Shown in pieces: positions 1 to 8,711 of a DNA stretch of 64,000 bases. This DNA is from Pseudonocardia petroleophila (GTDB lineage: Bacteria > Actinomycetota > Actinomycetes > Mycobacteriales > Pseudonocardiaceae). The position numbers and the translations under genes were made by a program. The stretch lies in assembly GCF_014235185.1 (NCBI RefSeq), contig NZ_CP060131.1, forward strand, positions 2,983,501 to 3,047,500, written 5' to 3'. Under the pieces are notes generated by a model. It was not told the origin of the DNA. It made no database searches and was given only the letters and a program-made list of their open reading frames with translations. Numbering within the stretch: position 1 is the first letter of the stretch; every line of letters begins with the position of its first letter.

Positions 1-141
1 GTCGAGTCGTTCCGCCGGTACCTGCACGCCCCGCCGCTGCCCGTCGGCGGGCTCCCGGGCGCAGCGAGGCTGGAACGGCACCTCGGCTGGCACCTGTGGG
101 TGCGGCTGCAGGCGGACGAGCACCGCGGCCGGTCCGCATGA
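1..141 (+). CDS. C-terminal 46 codons of an unidentified gene (5' partial)
   Basis: An open frame runs in from the left edge and stops at TGA 139-141, overlapping the next ATG (ATGA). The visible 46 residues include an HLGWHLWVRLQ stretch and a basic tail, and contain no domain I recognise. The ATGA overlap with a polymerase gene suggests co-transcription and translational coupling, so it is probably another polysaccharide gene such as a glycosyltransferase. That is inference from context only. Confidence 0.6.
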   Translation, partial: VESFRRYLHAPPLPVGGLPGAARLERHLGWHLWVRLQADEHRGRSA

Positions 142-1346
142 CGGCGACGACCACCGACGACGTCGCGCCGCCGCGGCTGCTCGGCGTCGTCTGGATGCTG
201 CTGGTGGTCAACGTCCTGGGCTTCCTGCCGTCGTCGGGCACCGTCATCCCGCTGCCGAAGGCGGCCGGCCAGGTGATCACGATGGGCGCGCTGGCCGTCG
301 CGTTCGGCCTGGCCCTGCTGGTCAACCCGCGGATCCGGGTCCGCCCGTCGGCGTACCTCCTGCTGCTGGCGGCGCTGGCGCTGGTCGCGGTGGCCTCGAG
401 CCTGCTGCTGGAGTCCGGGGCGGGGTCGCTGCTGCGCACGGCCCGGCTCGTCGTGTTCGTGGCCACCCTGTGGCTGCTGTGCCGGTGGTGGCGCTCGGAC
501 CTCGCGCTCGTGCGCATCCACCTCCGCGCGCTCTGCGCGGTGCTGCTGGTCGTCGCGCTCGGCATCCTCGTGACGCCCGGTCCGGCCTTCTCCGGGCCGG
601 GCGGGCGCCTGGTGGGCGCGCTGTGGCCGATCCCGGCACCGCAGGTCGGGCAGTACTGCGCGGTGGCCACCGGCCTCGCGCTCCTGATGGGCATCGCGGG
701 CCGGCTCTCCCGGCGCGACGTGCTGCTGGTCGCGGTGCCGGCGGTCGCCATGCTGCTGCTCAGCCACACCCGCACCGCGCTCGCCGGGCTGGTCGTGGGG
801 CTCCTCGTCGCGGTGCTGAGCATGGTGCGCACCGACGGGCGGGCCCGCCGCGCCCTCCTCGGCGCGACGGCGGTCGGCGGGGTCGGCGCCGTCCTGCTCG
901 GCGACACCGTCCTGACGTGGCTGCAACGCGGCCAGGACGCGAGCGAGCTCACCAGCCTCACCGGCCGGCAGAAGGTGTGGGACGCCCTGCTGGCGGCGGA
1001 CCGCACCCCGTGGGAGCACCTGTTCGGGATCGGCCTGACCGACAAGTCCTTCAACGGGCTCGCGATCGACAGCAGCTGGCTGTCGACCTACCAGGAGCTC
1101 GGCGTCGTCGGGGTGACGATCACGGCCGCCGTGCTGCTCGTGCTGCTGGGCGTCGCGCTGCTGCGGCCGCCGGGGCCGGCGCGGGCGTGCGCGCTGTTCC
1201 TCGTCGTCTACTGCGCGGTGGCGTCCTACACCGAGGTCGGGCTGGGCGACGCCTCGGCGTACCTGCTGCACCTCGCGGTGGCGGCGTCGTTGCTGGTCGC
1301 GCCCGCGCCCGTGCGGGCCCCCGTCGGCCGGGAGGTCGCGGCGTGA
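138..1346 (+). CDS. O-antigen ligase/polymerase-like (Wzy/WaaL) membrane protein
   Basis: The 402-aa protein is almost entirely hydrophobic, with about ten predicted membrane segments. A large extracytoplasmic loop near residues 270-340 carries the Wzy_C-like stretch FGIGLTDKSFNG and YQELGVVGV. Proteins of this family join repeat units or transfer a finished polysaccharide from a lipid carrier outside the membrane. I chose ATG 138 because it overlaps the upstream stop as ATGA; an in-frame GTG at 96 lies inside the upstream gene. The stop overlaps the next GTG (GTGA 1343-1346), giving a tight three-gene unit. This is one of two polymerase/ligase-type genes in the window (the other is 28541-30247). 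Substrate is unknown. Confidence 0.85.
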   Translation: MTATTTDDVAPPRLLGVVWMLLVVNVLGFLPSSGTVIPLPKAAGQVITMGALAVAFGLALLVNPRIRVRPSAYLLLLAALALVAVASSLLLESGAGSLLRTARLVVFVATLWLLCRWWRSDLALVRIHLRALCAVLLVVALGILVTPGPAFSGPGGRLVGALWPIPAPQVGQYCAVATGLALLMGIAGRLSRRDVLLVAVPAVAMLLLSHTRTALAGLVVGLLVAVLSMVRTDGRARRALLGATAVGGVGAVLLGDTVLTWLQRGQDASELTSLTGRQKVWDALLAADRTPWEHLFGIGLTDKSFNGLAIDSSWLSTYQELGVVGVTITAAVLLVLLGVALLRPPGPARACALFLVVYCAVASYTEVGLGDASAYLLHLAVAASLLVAPAPVRAPVGREVAA

Positions 1347-2554
1347 CCCGGCCGCTGCGCGTGCTCGTCGTGCACAACCGGTACCGCTCCGGCCAGCCGA
1401 GCGGCGAGGACCGGGTGGTCGACCGGGAGGTCGCGCTGCTCGCCGGCGCCGGGCACGTCGTCGACCGCTTCGAGCGGCGCAGCGACGACATCGCCGCGAT
1501 GCCGCTGCCGCGCCGCGCCGCGGTGCCGCTGCTGGTCCCGTGGAACCCGGCGGTCCGCACCGAGCTGCGGGACCACCTGCTGGCCACCGTCCCGGACGTG
1601 GTGCACGTGCACAACACGTTCCCGCTGCTGTCGCCGTCGGTGGTGGCCGCCTGCGCCGACGCCGGGGTGCCGCTGGTCGCGACGCTGCACAACTACCTGC
1701 AGGTCTGCCCGTCGGGCACGCTCTACCGGGACGGTGCGGCCTGCACGGCCTGCGTCGGCGGGTCCCCGGTCCCGGCCGTCCGGCACGGCTGCTACCGCGG
1801 GTCGCGGGTCGCGTCGGTGCCGATGGCCCTCAACCACGCGGTCAACCGGCGCCGCTGGTGGTCGGGCGTCACCACGTTCTTCTGCATCTCCGACGCCCAG
1901 CGCCGCGTGCTCCTCGACGCGGGGATGCCCGGCGGGAAGCTGGTCGTCAAGCACAACGTCGTGGACGAGCCCGCGTCCCGCCGCGCCGGACCGGGGGAGC
2001 ACGTGCTGTTCCTGGGCCGGCTGACGGTCGAGAAGGGCGTGCGGCTGCTCATGACGGCCTGGGACGAGCTCGCGGCGGCGGGCGGGACCGGGCTGCCGCT
2101 GGTGATCGCCGGCAGCGGGCCCCTGGAGGACGAGGTCCGGGGCTGGGCGGCGGGGCGCGCGGACGTGCGCGTCGCCGGCCTGCAGGACCCGGCGGGCTGC
2201 GCCGACCTCACCGCCCGGGCGACGGCGGTCGTCGTGCCCTCGACGTGGCTGGAGGCGTTCGGCCTCGTGGTGGTCGAGGCGATGGCCGCCGGGGTGCCGA
2301 TCGTGGCGGCCGGGCACGGGGCCCCCGCCGAGCTCGTCGTCGACGGCGTCACCGGTCTGCTGCACGAGCCCGGTCACGCCGGGTCGCTGGCCGCGGCCCT
2401 GCGCGCCGCGGTGGCCGACCCGGACCGCAACGCGCGCATGGGCGCGGCCGCCCGGCTCCGCTACGAGGAGGCGTTCACCCCGGCGGCCGGTCTCGACGCG
2501 CTCGTCGCCGGCTACCGCTCCGCGATCTCGCCGGCTCCCGGGGTCCCCGTCTGA
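1343..2554 (+). CDS. Glycosyltransferase family 4 (GT-B)
   Basis: The 403-aa protein begins LRVLVVHNRYRSGQPSGEDRV, typical of family-4 retaining glycosyltransferases. Its C-terminal Rossmann half contains FLGRLTVEKGV, a nucleotide-sugar-binding start near residue 215, and EAFGLVVVEAMAAGVPIVA, the E-x7-E donor-binding motif. It would add a sugar from an NDP donor to a lipid-linked acceptor on the cytoplasmic face. GTG 1343 overlaps the polymerase stop. The gene ends four bases before the stop of a convergent operon. Donor and linkage cannot be read from sequence. Confidence 0.9.
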   Translation: MTRPLRVLVVHNRYRSGQPSGEDRVVDREVALLAGAGHVVDRFERRSDDIAAMPLPRRAAVPLLVPWNPAVRTELRDHLLATVPDVVHVHNTFPLLSPSVVAACADAGVPLVATLHNYLQVCPSGTLYRDGAACTACVGGSPVPAVRHGCYRGSRVASVPMALNHAVNRRRWWSGVTTFFCISDAQRRVLLDAGMPGGKLVVKHNVVDEPASRRAGPGEHVLFLGRLTVEKGVRLLMTAWDELAAAGGTGLPLVIAGSGPLEDEVRGWAAGRADVRVAGLQDPAGCADLTARATAVVVPSTWLEAFGLVVVEAMAAGVPIVAAGHGAPAELVVDGVTGLLHEPGHAGSLAAALRAAVADPDRNARMGAAARLRYEEAFTPAAGLDALVAGYRSAISPAPGVPV

Positions 2555-2562
2555 GCGCTCAG
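2551..2562. terminator. 12-bp palindrome spanning two convergent stop codons
   Basis: CTGAGCGCTCAG is a perfect palindrome. Its left arm contains the TGA of the + strand glycosyltransferase and its right arm the TGA of the - strand GT2 gene. It may act as a minimal bidirectional terminator, but it has no spacer loop or U-tract, so function is uncertain. Confidence 0.35.
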
Positions 2563-3518
2563 TCCGCGACGGACCCGACCGGGTGGGCCCCGATGCCGCG
2601 GGTGACGGACGTGGCGGCCCGGCCCAGCAGCCACGCCAGGAGGTGGCCGTAGCAGGCGAGCCGTTCCCCGGGGCGCAGCGGCGAGCGGTGGATCGCCGTG
2701 ACGTAGGCCCACGCGTACTCGGCGAGCAGGCGCACGACCGGGTGGCGCAGCCGGTCGGCCCGGCGCCGGTCGTAGCTGGCGCACCAGGCCCGGATGTCGC
2801 GGCGGCCCCGGCTGGACCGGGCCGCGTGCTCCCGCCGCACGTAGAGCCACTCCGGGACCTGGACGAACGGGCCGTGCAGCGCCAGCTCCGCCACGAGGGT
2901 GCGGTCGGCGTTGTAGAAGCTGTCGTAGGGCCGGACCCGCCGCAGGACCTCCGACCGGATCACCCCGTAGTCGTCGTCGCCTCCGCTGTCCCACAGCAGG
3001 CTGCGGAAGCGGTCGGCCACCCGCGGGGCGGCGCTGGTCAGCGGGTAGGTCAGCCGGGTCGTCTCGCCCGTCTCCTCGTCGAGCACCGCGGTCCAGCAGT
3101 GGGCGAGCACGGCGCCGGGCGCGGCGTCCAGCGCCGCGACGCAGCGCGCCAGCAGGTCGGGGTCGTAGACGTCGTCGTCGGCGGCCCACTTGAACAGCTC
3201 GCCCCTGGCGAGGGTGAACACGGCGTTGTGGTTGCCCGCCAGCCCGATGTTGCGGGGCTGGCGGACGTAGCGGACGCGGGGGTCGCGCTCGGCGGCGGCG
3301 CGGCAGATCGCCTCGGTGGCGTCGGTGGAGGCGTTGTCGGAGACGACGAGCTCGAAGTCGCCGAAGGTCTGGCCGAGCAGGCCCCGCAGCGCCTCGGGGA
3401 GGTAGCGCTCGCCGTTGTAGACGGGCAGGCCGATGCTCAGCCGCGGCGTGCGGGGTGCGGGGGCCTCGTCGGGCGGGGTGCGCTGGACGGGGACCTCGCT
3501 CGTGCGCTGCTCGGTCAC
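2559..3518 (-). CDS. Glycosyltransferase family 2 (GT-A)
   Basis: The 319-aa protein has a GT2 fold. After a proline-rich N-terminus comes LSIGLPVYNGERYLPEAL, then LVVSDNASTDAT, then the metal-binding acidic motif WAADDDVYDPDL near residue 110. It is an inverting transferase that would use an NDP-sugar in the cytoplasm. GTG 3518 overlaps the upstream methyltransferase stop (GTGA), which fixes the start and indicates coupling. It is the last gene of the four-gene - strand unit flippase, pyruvyl transferase, methyltransferase, GT2. Confidence 0.88.
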   Translation of the reverse strand: MTEQRTSEVPVQRTPPDEAPAPRTPRLSIGLPVYNGERYLPEALRGLLGQTFGDFELVVSDNASTDATEAICRAAAERDPRVRYVRQPRNIGLAGNHNAVFTLARGELFKWAADDDVYDPDLLARCVAALDAAPGAVLAHCWTAVLDEETGETTRLTYPLTSAAPRVADRFRSLLWDSGGDDDYGVIRSEVLRRVRPYDSFYNADRTLVAELALHGPFVQVPEWLYVRREHAARSSRGRRDIRAWCASYDRRRADRLRHPVVRLLAEYAWAYVTAIHRSPLRPGERLACYGHLLAWLLGRAATSVTRGIGAHPVGSVAD

Positions 3519-4348
3519 GCCGGTCCTCCGGGGTGCCCGCCCGCGGGCTTCGACAGCAGGAAGTAGGCGTAGCGCTCGTCGAGCTCGTTGCGGGGGACGA
3601 GGTGCACGGCCTCCGGGACCAGCCCGCACTCCACCGCGAGCGACCAGAACTCGTCGATGCGGTACGTCGTCATGCTGGCCAGGCGGGACCGGTAGTTGCG
3701 CCGTCGCGGCCGGGTGCCGAACGAGCCGGTGTCGTACTTGATCTGCACCATGGCCAGCCCGTCGTCGGCGAGGAGCTCGGCCGCGATCCGCAGCAGCCGG
3801 GCGCCGTAGTCCTGCGACACGATCAGCTCGAACACGTAGAAGCAGGTGAGGACGTCGACGGAGCCGCGCAGCCCGAAGACGGCGGCCTCCGGATCGGCCG
3901 GGTCGACCAGCACGGGGCGGAACGGCGTCGCGGTGACGGCCGCGACCTGGCGCCCGCACTCGTCCAGGGTGGCCCGCGCGATGTCGACGCCGACGAACTC
4001 CGCGGCCCCCGGCGCGAAGTGGACGGCGTTCGCGCCGCCACCGCACCCCCACTCCAGCACCGTGCCGAGCGGGCCCGTCCGCTCCACCACGCGGGCGAGG
4101 CGGTGGAACAGGTCCAGGTGCCGGCGCCCGGTCTCCGACCACAGGTCGTTGCCGGCGAAGACGCTCGCGTCGCGCCAGTGGGAGTCGCCGCGCCACCGGT
4201 CGCCGTCGCCCTGCTGCCAGTAGCTGCGGGCGTCGGCCGTGAGCTTCTCGGCCGACTCGCCCAGACCGGCCGCGGTGAGCGTCCGCTCCACCACGTCCAG
4301 CGCGGCGCCCCCCATCCGGCGGGCCCGGCCGATCACCGTGCCGACCAT
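3515..4348 (-). CDS. Class I SAM-dependent methyltransferase
   Basis: The 277-aa protein has the SAM-binding motif I VLEWGCGGGANAVHFAP near residue 100, followed by FVGVDIARATLDECG and DVLTCFYVFELI, a class-I methyltransferase core. The N-terminal 80 residues contain YWQQGDGDRW and NDLWSETGRRHLDLF, often seen in methyltransferases within polysaccharide loci. It probably methylates a sugar or a lipid-linked glycan (inference). A GGAGG lies 5 nt before ATG 4348. The stop overlaps the downstream GT2 start by four bases, and the preceding gene ends 25 nt upstream. Confidence 0.8.
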   Translation of the reverse strand: MVGTVIGRARRMGGAALDVVERTLTAAGLGESAEKLTADARSYWQQGDGDRWRGDSHWRDASVFAGNDLWSETGRRHLDLFHRLARVVERTGPLGTVLEWGCGGGANAVHFAPGAAEFVGVDIARATLDECGRQVAAVTATPFRPVLVDPADPEAAVFGLRGSVDVLTCFYVFELIVSQDYGARLLRIAAELLADDGLAMVQIKYDTGSFGTRPRRRNYRSRLASMTTYRIDEFWSLAVECGLVPEAVHLVPRNELDERYAYFLLSKPAGGHPGGPA

Positions 4349-4373
4349 GTCGTCCTCCTGCTCCTCGGTCCGT

Positions 4374-5618
4374 TCACGCGGCGCTGTCGATCCGGGGCAC
4401 GGCGGCCGGGCGCTCGCCGAGCAGGTCCCGGCACAGGCCGGAGAGCTGGCGGTGCAGCCGGTCCGCCGCCGCGGCGGCCCGGGCCGCCACGACCCGGCCC
4501 AGCTGCTCGCGCCGGGCCTCCAGCTCGGCGAACTGCGCGGCGAGGCGGTCCGGGTCGGGGAAGTGGGCGGGATGGCAGAACTCGGCGAGCCCCATCTCGG
4601 CCATCACCGCGTCGCTCTTGGGCGAGTAGCTCAGCGCCAGCGTGGGCTTGCCGAGGCGCAGCGCGGCGACGATGTTGTGGTACCGCGTGGCGACCACGGT
4701 GTCGACGTCGCTCATCTGCCGCACCAGGTCGTCGAGGGAGCGGATCGACCCGGCCTCCACGGACAGCTCCCGGCCCGGCCGGTCGGCGCGCAGGTCCGCC
4801 AGCACCCGGGCCACGACCGCGTCGTCGAGCGCGTCGCCGACGAACAGCCGCACGCGGCGCCCGTCGTCGACCAGCCGGCCGACGAAGTCGGTCATCGTCG
4901 CGAGGTAGGAGTCGTGGATCTCCTGCGCCCGCCGGCGGTCGCCGCTGCCGCCGCTCCAGGCCATCAGCCCGACGCCCACGATGCCGGTGGGCCCCGCGGG
5001 CGCGACCGCCAGCGGCAGGGCGAAGGTCAGGTCGGCGCCGACCTCGTCGCCGCGGACGTCGACGCCCATGTCGCGCACCACCCGCCGCGAGTGCTCGTCG
5101 CGGAAGGAGCGGTGGTGGGCCAGCCGGGCCGCCCACCGCACCATCGCCCGGGTGGTGGCGCTGTCGATCACCTCGGCGCCGACGTCGAGCAGCGCGACGC
5201 GGGTCCCGGTCAGCCGCCCGGACAGGCACAGCAGGAACAGCGCGTACGGGAAGCCCCACGGGCGCACCGGGAGCGTCGCCTCCAGCACGCCGGTGCCGGG
5301 GACGACCACGGCGTCGTGGCGCCGCACCCAGGCGAGCGTCCGGCCGGCGTCGACGACCTTGCCGAGCGCCTTGAGCGCGGCCGCGGCCGGCCCCCGCCGC
5401 TCCAGCCGGTAGGACGCCCACTGGTGCATCGGGGTGGCCGGCACGCCGTAGTGCTCCGTGACGTGCTCCGGCCCGCTGCAGAAGCAGTCGAGCACGGCGT
5501 CGGGCCGCTCCGCGCGCAGGTGGGCGAGCACGGCCTCCATCGACCCGTCGTTGCCGATGTTGCCCCCGCCCAGCAGCCCGAACAGGCCGACGCGCGGAGG
5601 GGTGCTGCGCGGTGTCAT
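4374..5618 (-). CDS. Polysaccharide pyruvyl transferase family protein (CsaB/WcaK-like)
   Basis: The 414-aa protein carries LLGGGNIGNDGSMEA at its N-terminus, the hallmark GGGNxGD-like motif of pyruvyl transferases, and TVVATRYHNIVAALRLGKP at about residue 320, the conserved R-x-H region. The family transfers pyruvate from phosphoenolpyruvate to sugars as a ketal, giving acidic polysaccharides or S-layer anchoring sugars. The ATG overlaps the flippase stop (ATGA at 5615-5618). Cognate sugar is unknown. Confidence is high for family and lower for pyruvylation itself. Confidence 0.85.
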   Translation of the reverse strand: MTPRSTPPRVGLFGLLGGGNIGNDGSMEAVLAHLRAERPDAVLDCFCSGPEHVTEHYGVPATPMHQWASYRLERRGPAAAALKALGKVVDAGRTLAWVRRHDAVVVPGTGVLEATLPVRPWGFPYALFLLCLSGRLTGTRVALLDVGAEVIDSATTRAMVRWAARLAHHRSFRDEHSRRVVRDMGVDVRGDEVGADLTFALPLAVAPAGPTGIVGVGLMAWSGGSGDRRRAQEIHDSYLATMTDFVGRLVDDGRRVRLFVGDALDDAVVARVLADLRADRPGRELSVEAGSIRSLDDLVRQMSDVDTVVATRYHNIVAALRLGKPTLALSYSPKSDAVMAEMGLAEFCHPAHFPDPDRLAAQFAELEARREQLGRVVAARAAAAADRLHRQLSGLCRDLLGERPAAVPRIDSAA

Positions 5619-6901
5619 GGGGTCCTCTCGGTGACGGGGAGGGGGAGTGCGCCCGGGTCGCGCACGCCGGCGCGCAGCTGGGCCCACCACACGGCCGCGG
5701 CCAGCGAGGTGGCCGCGACCAGGCCCCACGCGGAGCCGGGTGCCCCGCCGACCCAGGCCCCGGCGATGCCGAACAGCGCGTAGGCGGCCGCGGCGACGAG
5801 CTGGGCGCGCAGGCTGCGCCGGGCCGCCCCCAGCGACCGCAGACCCGTCATGGCGCCGGTGGACATGCTCGACCCCATCACGGTGATCGTCATGGGGACG
5901 ACGAGCGCCGCGGCGCCGGGCCAGACGTCGCCGAGCAGCGCGCGGCCCCAGGCGTCGGGGAGCATCAGCAGGAGCACCCCCCACACTGCGGCGGCGAGCG
6001 CCTGGACCGTGCCGAGCAGCAGGCAGAACTGCAGCAGGCGGTGCGGCGCGGCCCGGCGCACCCGGGCGGCCTCCGGCACGGAGATGACCGAGATCCCCAT
6101 GAGCAGGGCGAGGAAAGGCCCGATCAGCAGCTCGCCGCCGCGGATCGCGCCGACCGCCGCGAGGCCCGCGAGCGCGCCGAGACCGAACAGGCGCAGCTGC
6201 GCGGCCCCGCTGAGGCTGACGTTCTCGATCAGGTAGCGGGGTCCGAGGTCGCGCTGCTCGCGCAGCCAGCCCGCGGCGACGGTGGGCCGGGGACGGATCC
6301 CGGCCTGCACGCAGCCGAGCACCCCGGCCAGCCCGCCGGAGACGCCCCAGGCCAGCACGAACGCCGGGACCGACGGCGCAGCCGAGGCGAGCGCCAGCGC
6401 CGGGACCAGCAGCACGGCCCAGGTCAGGTCGTTGACGAACGAGCGCCGCCCGGCGCCCGCGGCGAAGAACGCGAAGCGCCAGGCGTCCTGCAGCAGCACA
6501 CCGGGCAGCACGATCCCCAGCGCGACGAAGGCCGCCCCGAGCGGCCCGCCCAGCACCGCGCCGATCCCCGCCGTCACGGCCCCCGCCGTGCCGCCGACGA
6601 GCAGCGTGCAGCCCGTCATCCGGGCGACGGCGCGGGCCCGCTCGGCCGGGTCGGCGGCGCTGAAGCGCACCGTGAACGGGTCGCTGCACAGGCCGCGCGA
6701 GACGTTGAGGACGACGCCGTAGGTGACCCACGCCAGCCCGAACACCCCGAACCCTGCCGCGTCGAGCGCGCGGGCCACCACGATGCCGAGGGCGAAGTTC
6801 GTGAGGCTGGAGACGCCCTGGTCGGCGATGCCCCACCCGATCCGGGTGGCGGCGCGCAGGACCCGGGACCGGTGGGCCGCGGGCACTCGACGGGCGGGCA
6901 C
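5615..6901 (-). CDS. Wzx-type polysaccharide flippase (MOP superfamily)
   Basis: The 428-aa protein has about twelve hydrophobic segments and the N-terminal pattern GWGIADQGVSSLTNFALGIVVA, typical of polysaccharide translocases that flip lipid-linked repeat units. I prefer GTG 6901, which has GGAGG five bases upstream (ggaggtggacGTG). GTG 6907 and an upstream start at 6994 are also in frame. It heads the operon flippase, pyruvyl transferase, methyltransferase, GT2. A degenerate copy of the cluster promoter motif lies at 6955-6983, 54 bp upstream. It is homologous in type to the longer flippase at 39890-42535. Confidence 0.85.
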   Translation of the reverse strand: MPARRVPAAHRSRVLRAATRIGWGIADQGVSSLTNFALGIVVARALDAAGFGVFGLAWVTYGVVLNVSRGLCSDPFTVRFSAADPAERARAVARMTGCTLLVGGTAGAVTAGIGAVLGGPLGAAFVALGIVLPGVLLQDAWRFAFFAAGAGRRSFVNDLTWAVLLVPALALASAAPSVPAFVLAWGVSGGLAGVLGCVQAGIRPRPTVAAGWLREQRDLGPRYLIENVSLSGAAQLRLFGLGALAGLAAVGAIRGGELLIGPFLALLMGISVISVPEAARVRRAAPHRLLQFCLLLGTVQALAAAVWGVLLLMLPDAWGRALLGDVWPGAAALVVPMTITVMGSSMSTGAMTGLRSLGAARRSLRAQLVAAAAYALFGIAGAWVGGAPGSAWGLVAATSLAAAVWWAQLRAGVRDPGALPLPVTERTP

Positions 6902-6954
6902 GTCCACCTCCCGGTACCCCCGATCCCCCCGTGACGGCGTTGCGGACGCGGGTG

Positions 6955-6983
6955 ATGTCGATCCCGCCTCCGCGGCCGTTACC
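6955..6983 (-). promoter_or_regulatory. Degenerate GGTAAC-N17-CGA promoter-like site
   Basis: On the - strand GGTAAC(G) is followed after exactly 17 bases by CGACAT. This keeps the -35-like box and the CGA of the CGAGTC box found in six other sites of this window. It ends 54 bp before the preferred flippase start, the same placement as the exact copies. The -10-like box is only half conserved, so activity is uncertain. Confidence 0.4.
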
Positions 6984-7010
6984 CCGCGTCGCACCGGGTG
7001 CTCCGCACGG

Positions 7011-8582
7011 TCAGCAGCCGCCGTCCGACGGCCCCGGCTCGAACGTGCTGCCGCTGTCCTGGGGGTGCGGCCCGCCCTGCCACTCGGCCACCGGGACCAC
7101 GCGGCCGGTGCTGGCCACGAGGAAGGTCCAGGCCCCGACGTAGGTGTTGTCGCGCCAGGTCAGGTCCTGGTCGGCGACGATCGCCCGCTGCACCACGTCG
7201 CCCATGTAGGGCGACCAGTCGGGGTAGGTGCCGACGTTCGACAGCACCGCCATGCGGTCGGCGTAGCCGGGAGCGCAGCCGGTGACGGCCGGGTCGGCGG
7301 TGAACGTGTTGCCGTGGATGTCCACCCGCTGGGTCTTCCACCGGCAGTCGGAGTAGAGGGGCTCGCTCGCGATGGCCGGCTGGGAGCACTCGGCCACGTC
7401 CGGCACGAGCAGCGTGCAGTTGCCGGTGGAGGTGTTCGCGGCGCTGTTGCAGAACCGGTCGGCGTTCTCCCACAGGGTGATGCCCGACCAGTTGTCCTCG
7501 AACAGGTTGCCGGTGATCTCGATGCGGTCGGTCCGGGCCGGGACGCGCGGCTCGCCCCCCGACTCGCTGAGGTACACCGCCCCGACCGGGAAGTCGTCGG
7601 TGTCCTGCGCGAAGGTCCGCCCGCTGACGATCGCGTTGCGCCGGATCACGTTGTCCCGCAGCACCATGTTGTAGCTGGTCTCGTAGAACAGGGCCTCGCC
7701 GTCGTTGTCCTCGATGACGTTGCCCTCGACGAGGAAGTCGTTGTTGTTGGTGTCGCCCCACAGCCCGGGGCCGCGGTTGTCGTGCACCCAGTTGCCGCGG
7801 ACGTCGGCGCCGTCGACCGCCCAGAACTTGACCCCGCCGGTGCAGCCGCACCCCTCGACCCGGGCCTCCCAGTCGTCGGTGTTGTTGCCGACGATCTCGT
7901 TGCCCTCCACGACGAGGTCGGTGATGCCGTTGCCGGGCTGGTAGGCGTTCATGCCGTACTGGCCGTTGTCGCGCAGGCAGTTGCCGCGCACCACCTGCCG
8001 CGCCCCGGCCATCAGCCCGGCGCCCCGGTTCTTCTCGATCGTGTTGTGCTCGACGACCCAGCCGTCCCCGGAGTCGTGGTTGACCACGCCCTGGTCGGCA
8101 GGCGCCACGAACCCCGTGACGACGAGGTGCCGGACCGTCACGTCGGCGGCGGTCGAGACGAACGCGTACTGGTTGACGCCGCGGCCGTCGAGCACCGCTC
8201 CCGGCGCCCCGACGAACGTGTCACCGTCCTTGGGCTCGACCGACGCGTACTGGTCGGGGGTCATCGTGTGGGTGCCCGGCTCGAGCCAGAACACGGTGCC
8301 CGGCGGGTTGGCGTCGACCTGCTCGGGGAGGTCGCCGACCACGCCCGCCCGCACCACGACCGCCCCGGCCGGTGGCTCGGCGGGCCCGGGGACGGTGTTG
8401 TCGCAGACCGCGGCGACCGGGCCGGTGGGGGCGCCCGCGGACGGGCCGACGCCGCCGCTGCCGCTGCCGTCGTCGGCCACGGGGACCACCCCGACCTGGC
8501 ACGCGGCGACGAGCGCGAGGCCGACCGCGGTCGCGACGACCGCGCCGCGCCGTCGCCGGGCCGCGGACCTGGTGTGGCTCAT
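7011..8582 (-). CDS. Secreted right-handed beta-helix lipoprotein
   Basis: The 523-aa protein starts with an Arg-rich signal peptide and lipobox LVAAC (Cys28). A Ser/Gly-rich linker is followed by a long parallel beta-helix with repeated patterns such as VEGNEIVGNN, VRGNWVHDNRGPGLW and LVEGNVIEDNDGEALFYE. Such folds occur in pectate-lyase-like lyases, hydrolases and epimerases acting on polysaccharides outside the cell, so it probably modifies or cuts the EPS (inference). ATG 8582 has GGAG seven bases upstream and puts the signal peptide correctly; an in-frame ATG at 8624 would sit about where a transcript from the 8631-8659 promoter motif would begin. It is a single-gene unit divergent from the nucleotidyltransferase gene. 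Confidence 0.8.
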   Translation of the reverse strand: MSHTRSAARRRRGAVVATAVGLALVAACQVGVVPVADDGSGSGGVGPSAGAPTGPVAAVCDNTVPGPAEPPAGAVVVRAGVVGDLPEQVDANPPGTVFWLEPGTHTMTPDQYASVEPKDGDTFVGAPGAVLDGRGVNQYAFVSTAADVTVRHLVVTGFVAPADQGVVNHDSGDGWVVEHNTIEKNRGAGLMAGARQVVRGNCLRDNGQYGMNAYQPGNGITDLVVEGNEIVGNNTDDWEARVEGCGCTGGVKFWAVDGADVRGNWVHDNRGPGLWGDTNNNDFLVEGNVIEDNDGEALFYETSYNMVLRDNVIRRNAIVSGRTFAQDTDDFPVGAVYLSESGGEPRVPARTDRIEITGNLFEDNWSGITLWENADRFCNSAANTSTGNCTLLVPDVAECSQPAIASEPLYSDCRWKTQRVDIHGNTFTADPAVTGCAPGYADRMAVLSNVGTYPDWSPYMGDVVQRAIVADQDLTWRDNTYVGAWTFLVASTGRVVPVAEWQGGPHPQDSGSTFEPGPSDGGC

Positions 8583-8630
8583 CGGCTGCTCCGTCCCCCG
8601 GCCCGCTCCCGCGACGGGCCGCACCCGGGG

Positions 8631-8659
8631 GACTCGTCGGCGTGCCGTGCGCCGTTACC
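8631..8659 (-). promoter_or_regulatory. GGTAAC-N17-CGAGTC promoter-like site (lipoprotein gene)
   Basis: Exact copy of the shared motif on the - strand: GGTAAC at 8659-8654, 17 bases, CGAGTC at 8636-8631. It lies 48 bp before ATG 8582 of the beta-helix lipoprotein. Box sequences and spacing match five other sites between 12 and 19.4 kb. It resembles ECF sigma-factor promoters, whose -35 boxes usually contain AAC. Confidence 0.7.
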
Positions 8660-8711
8660 GCCCGACCACGGGGCGTGGCCCCTCCTAGACTCGTCGGCCG
8701 GAGGTCCGGTG

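Noticed and set aside
470..1342. Long + strand frame overlapping the first polymerase gene, giving a 694-aa product
   Set aside because: The upstream part is Arg/Ala/Gly-rich shadow sequence. The recognisable glycosyltransferase begins at GTG 1343.
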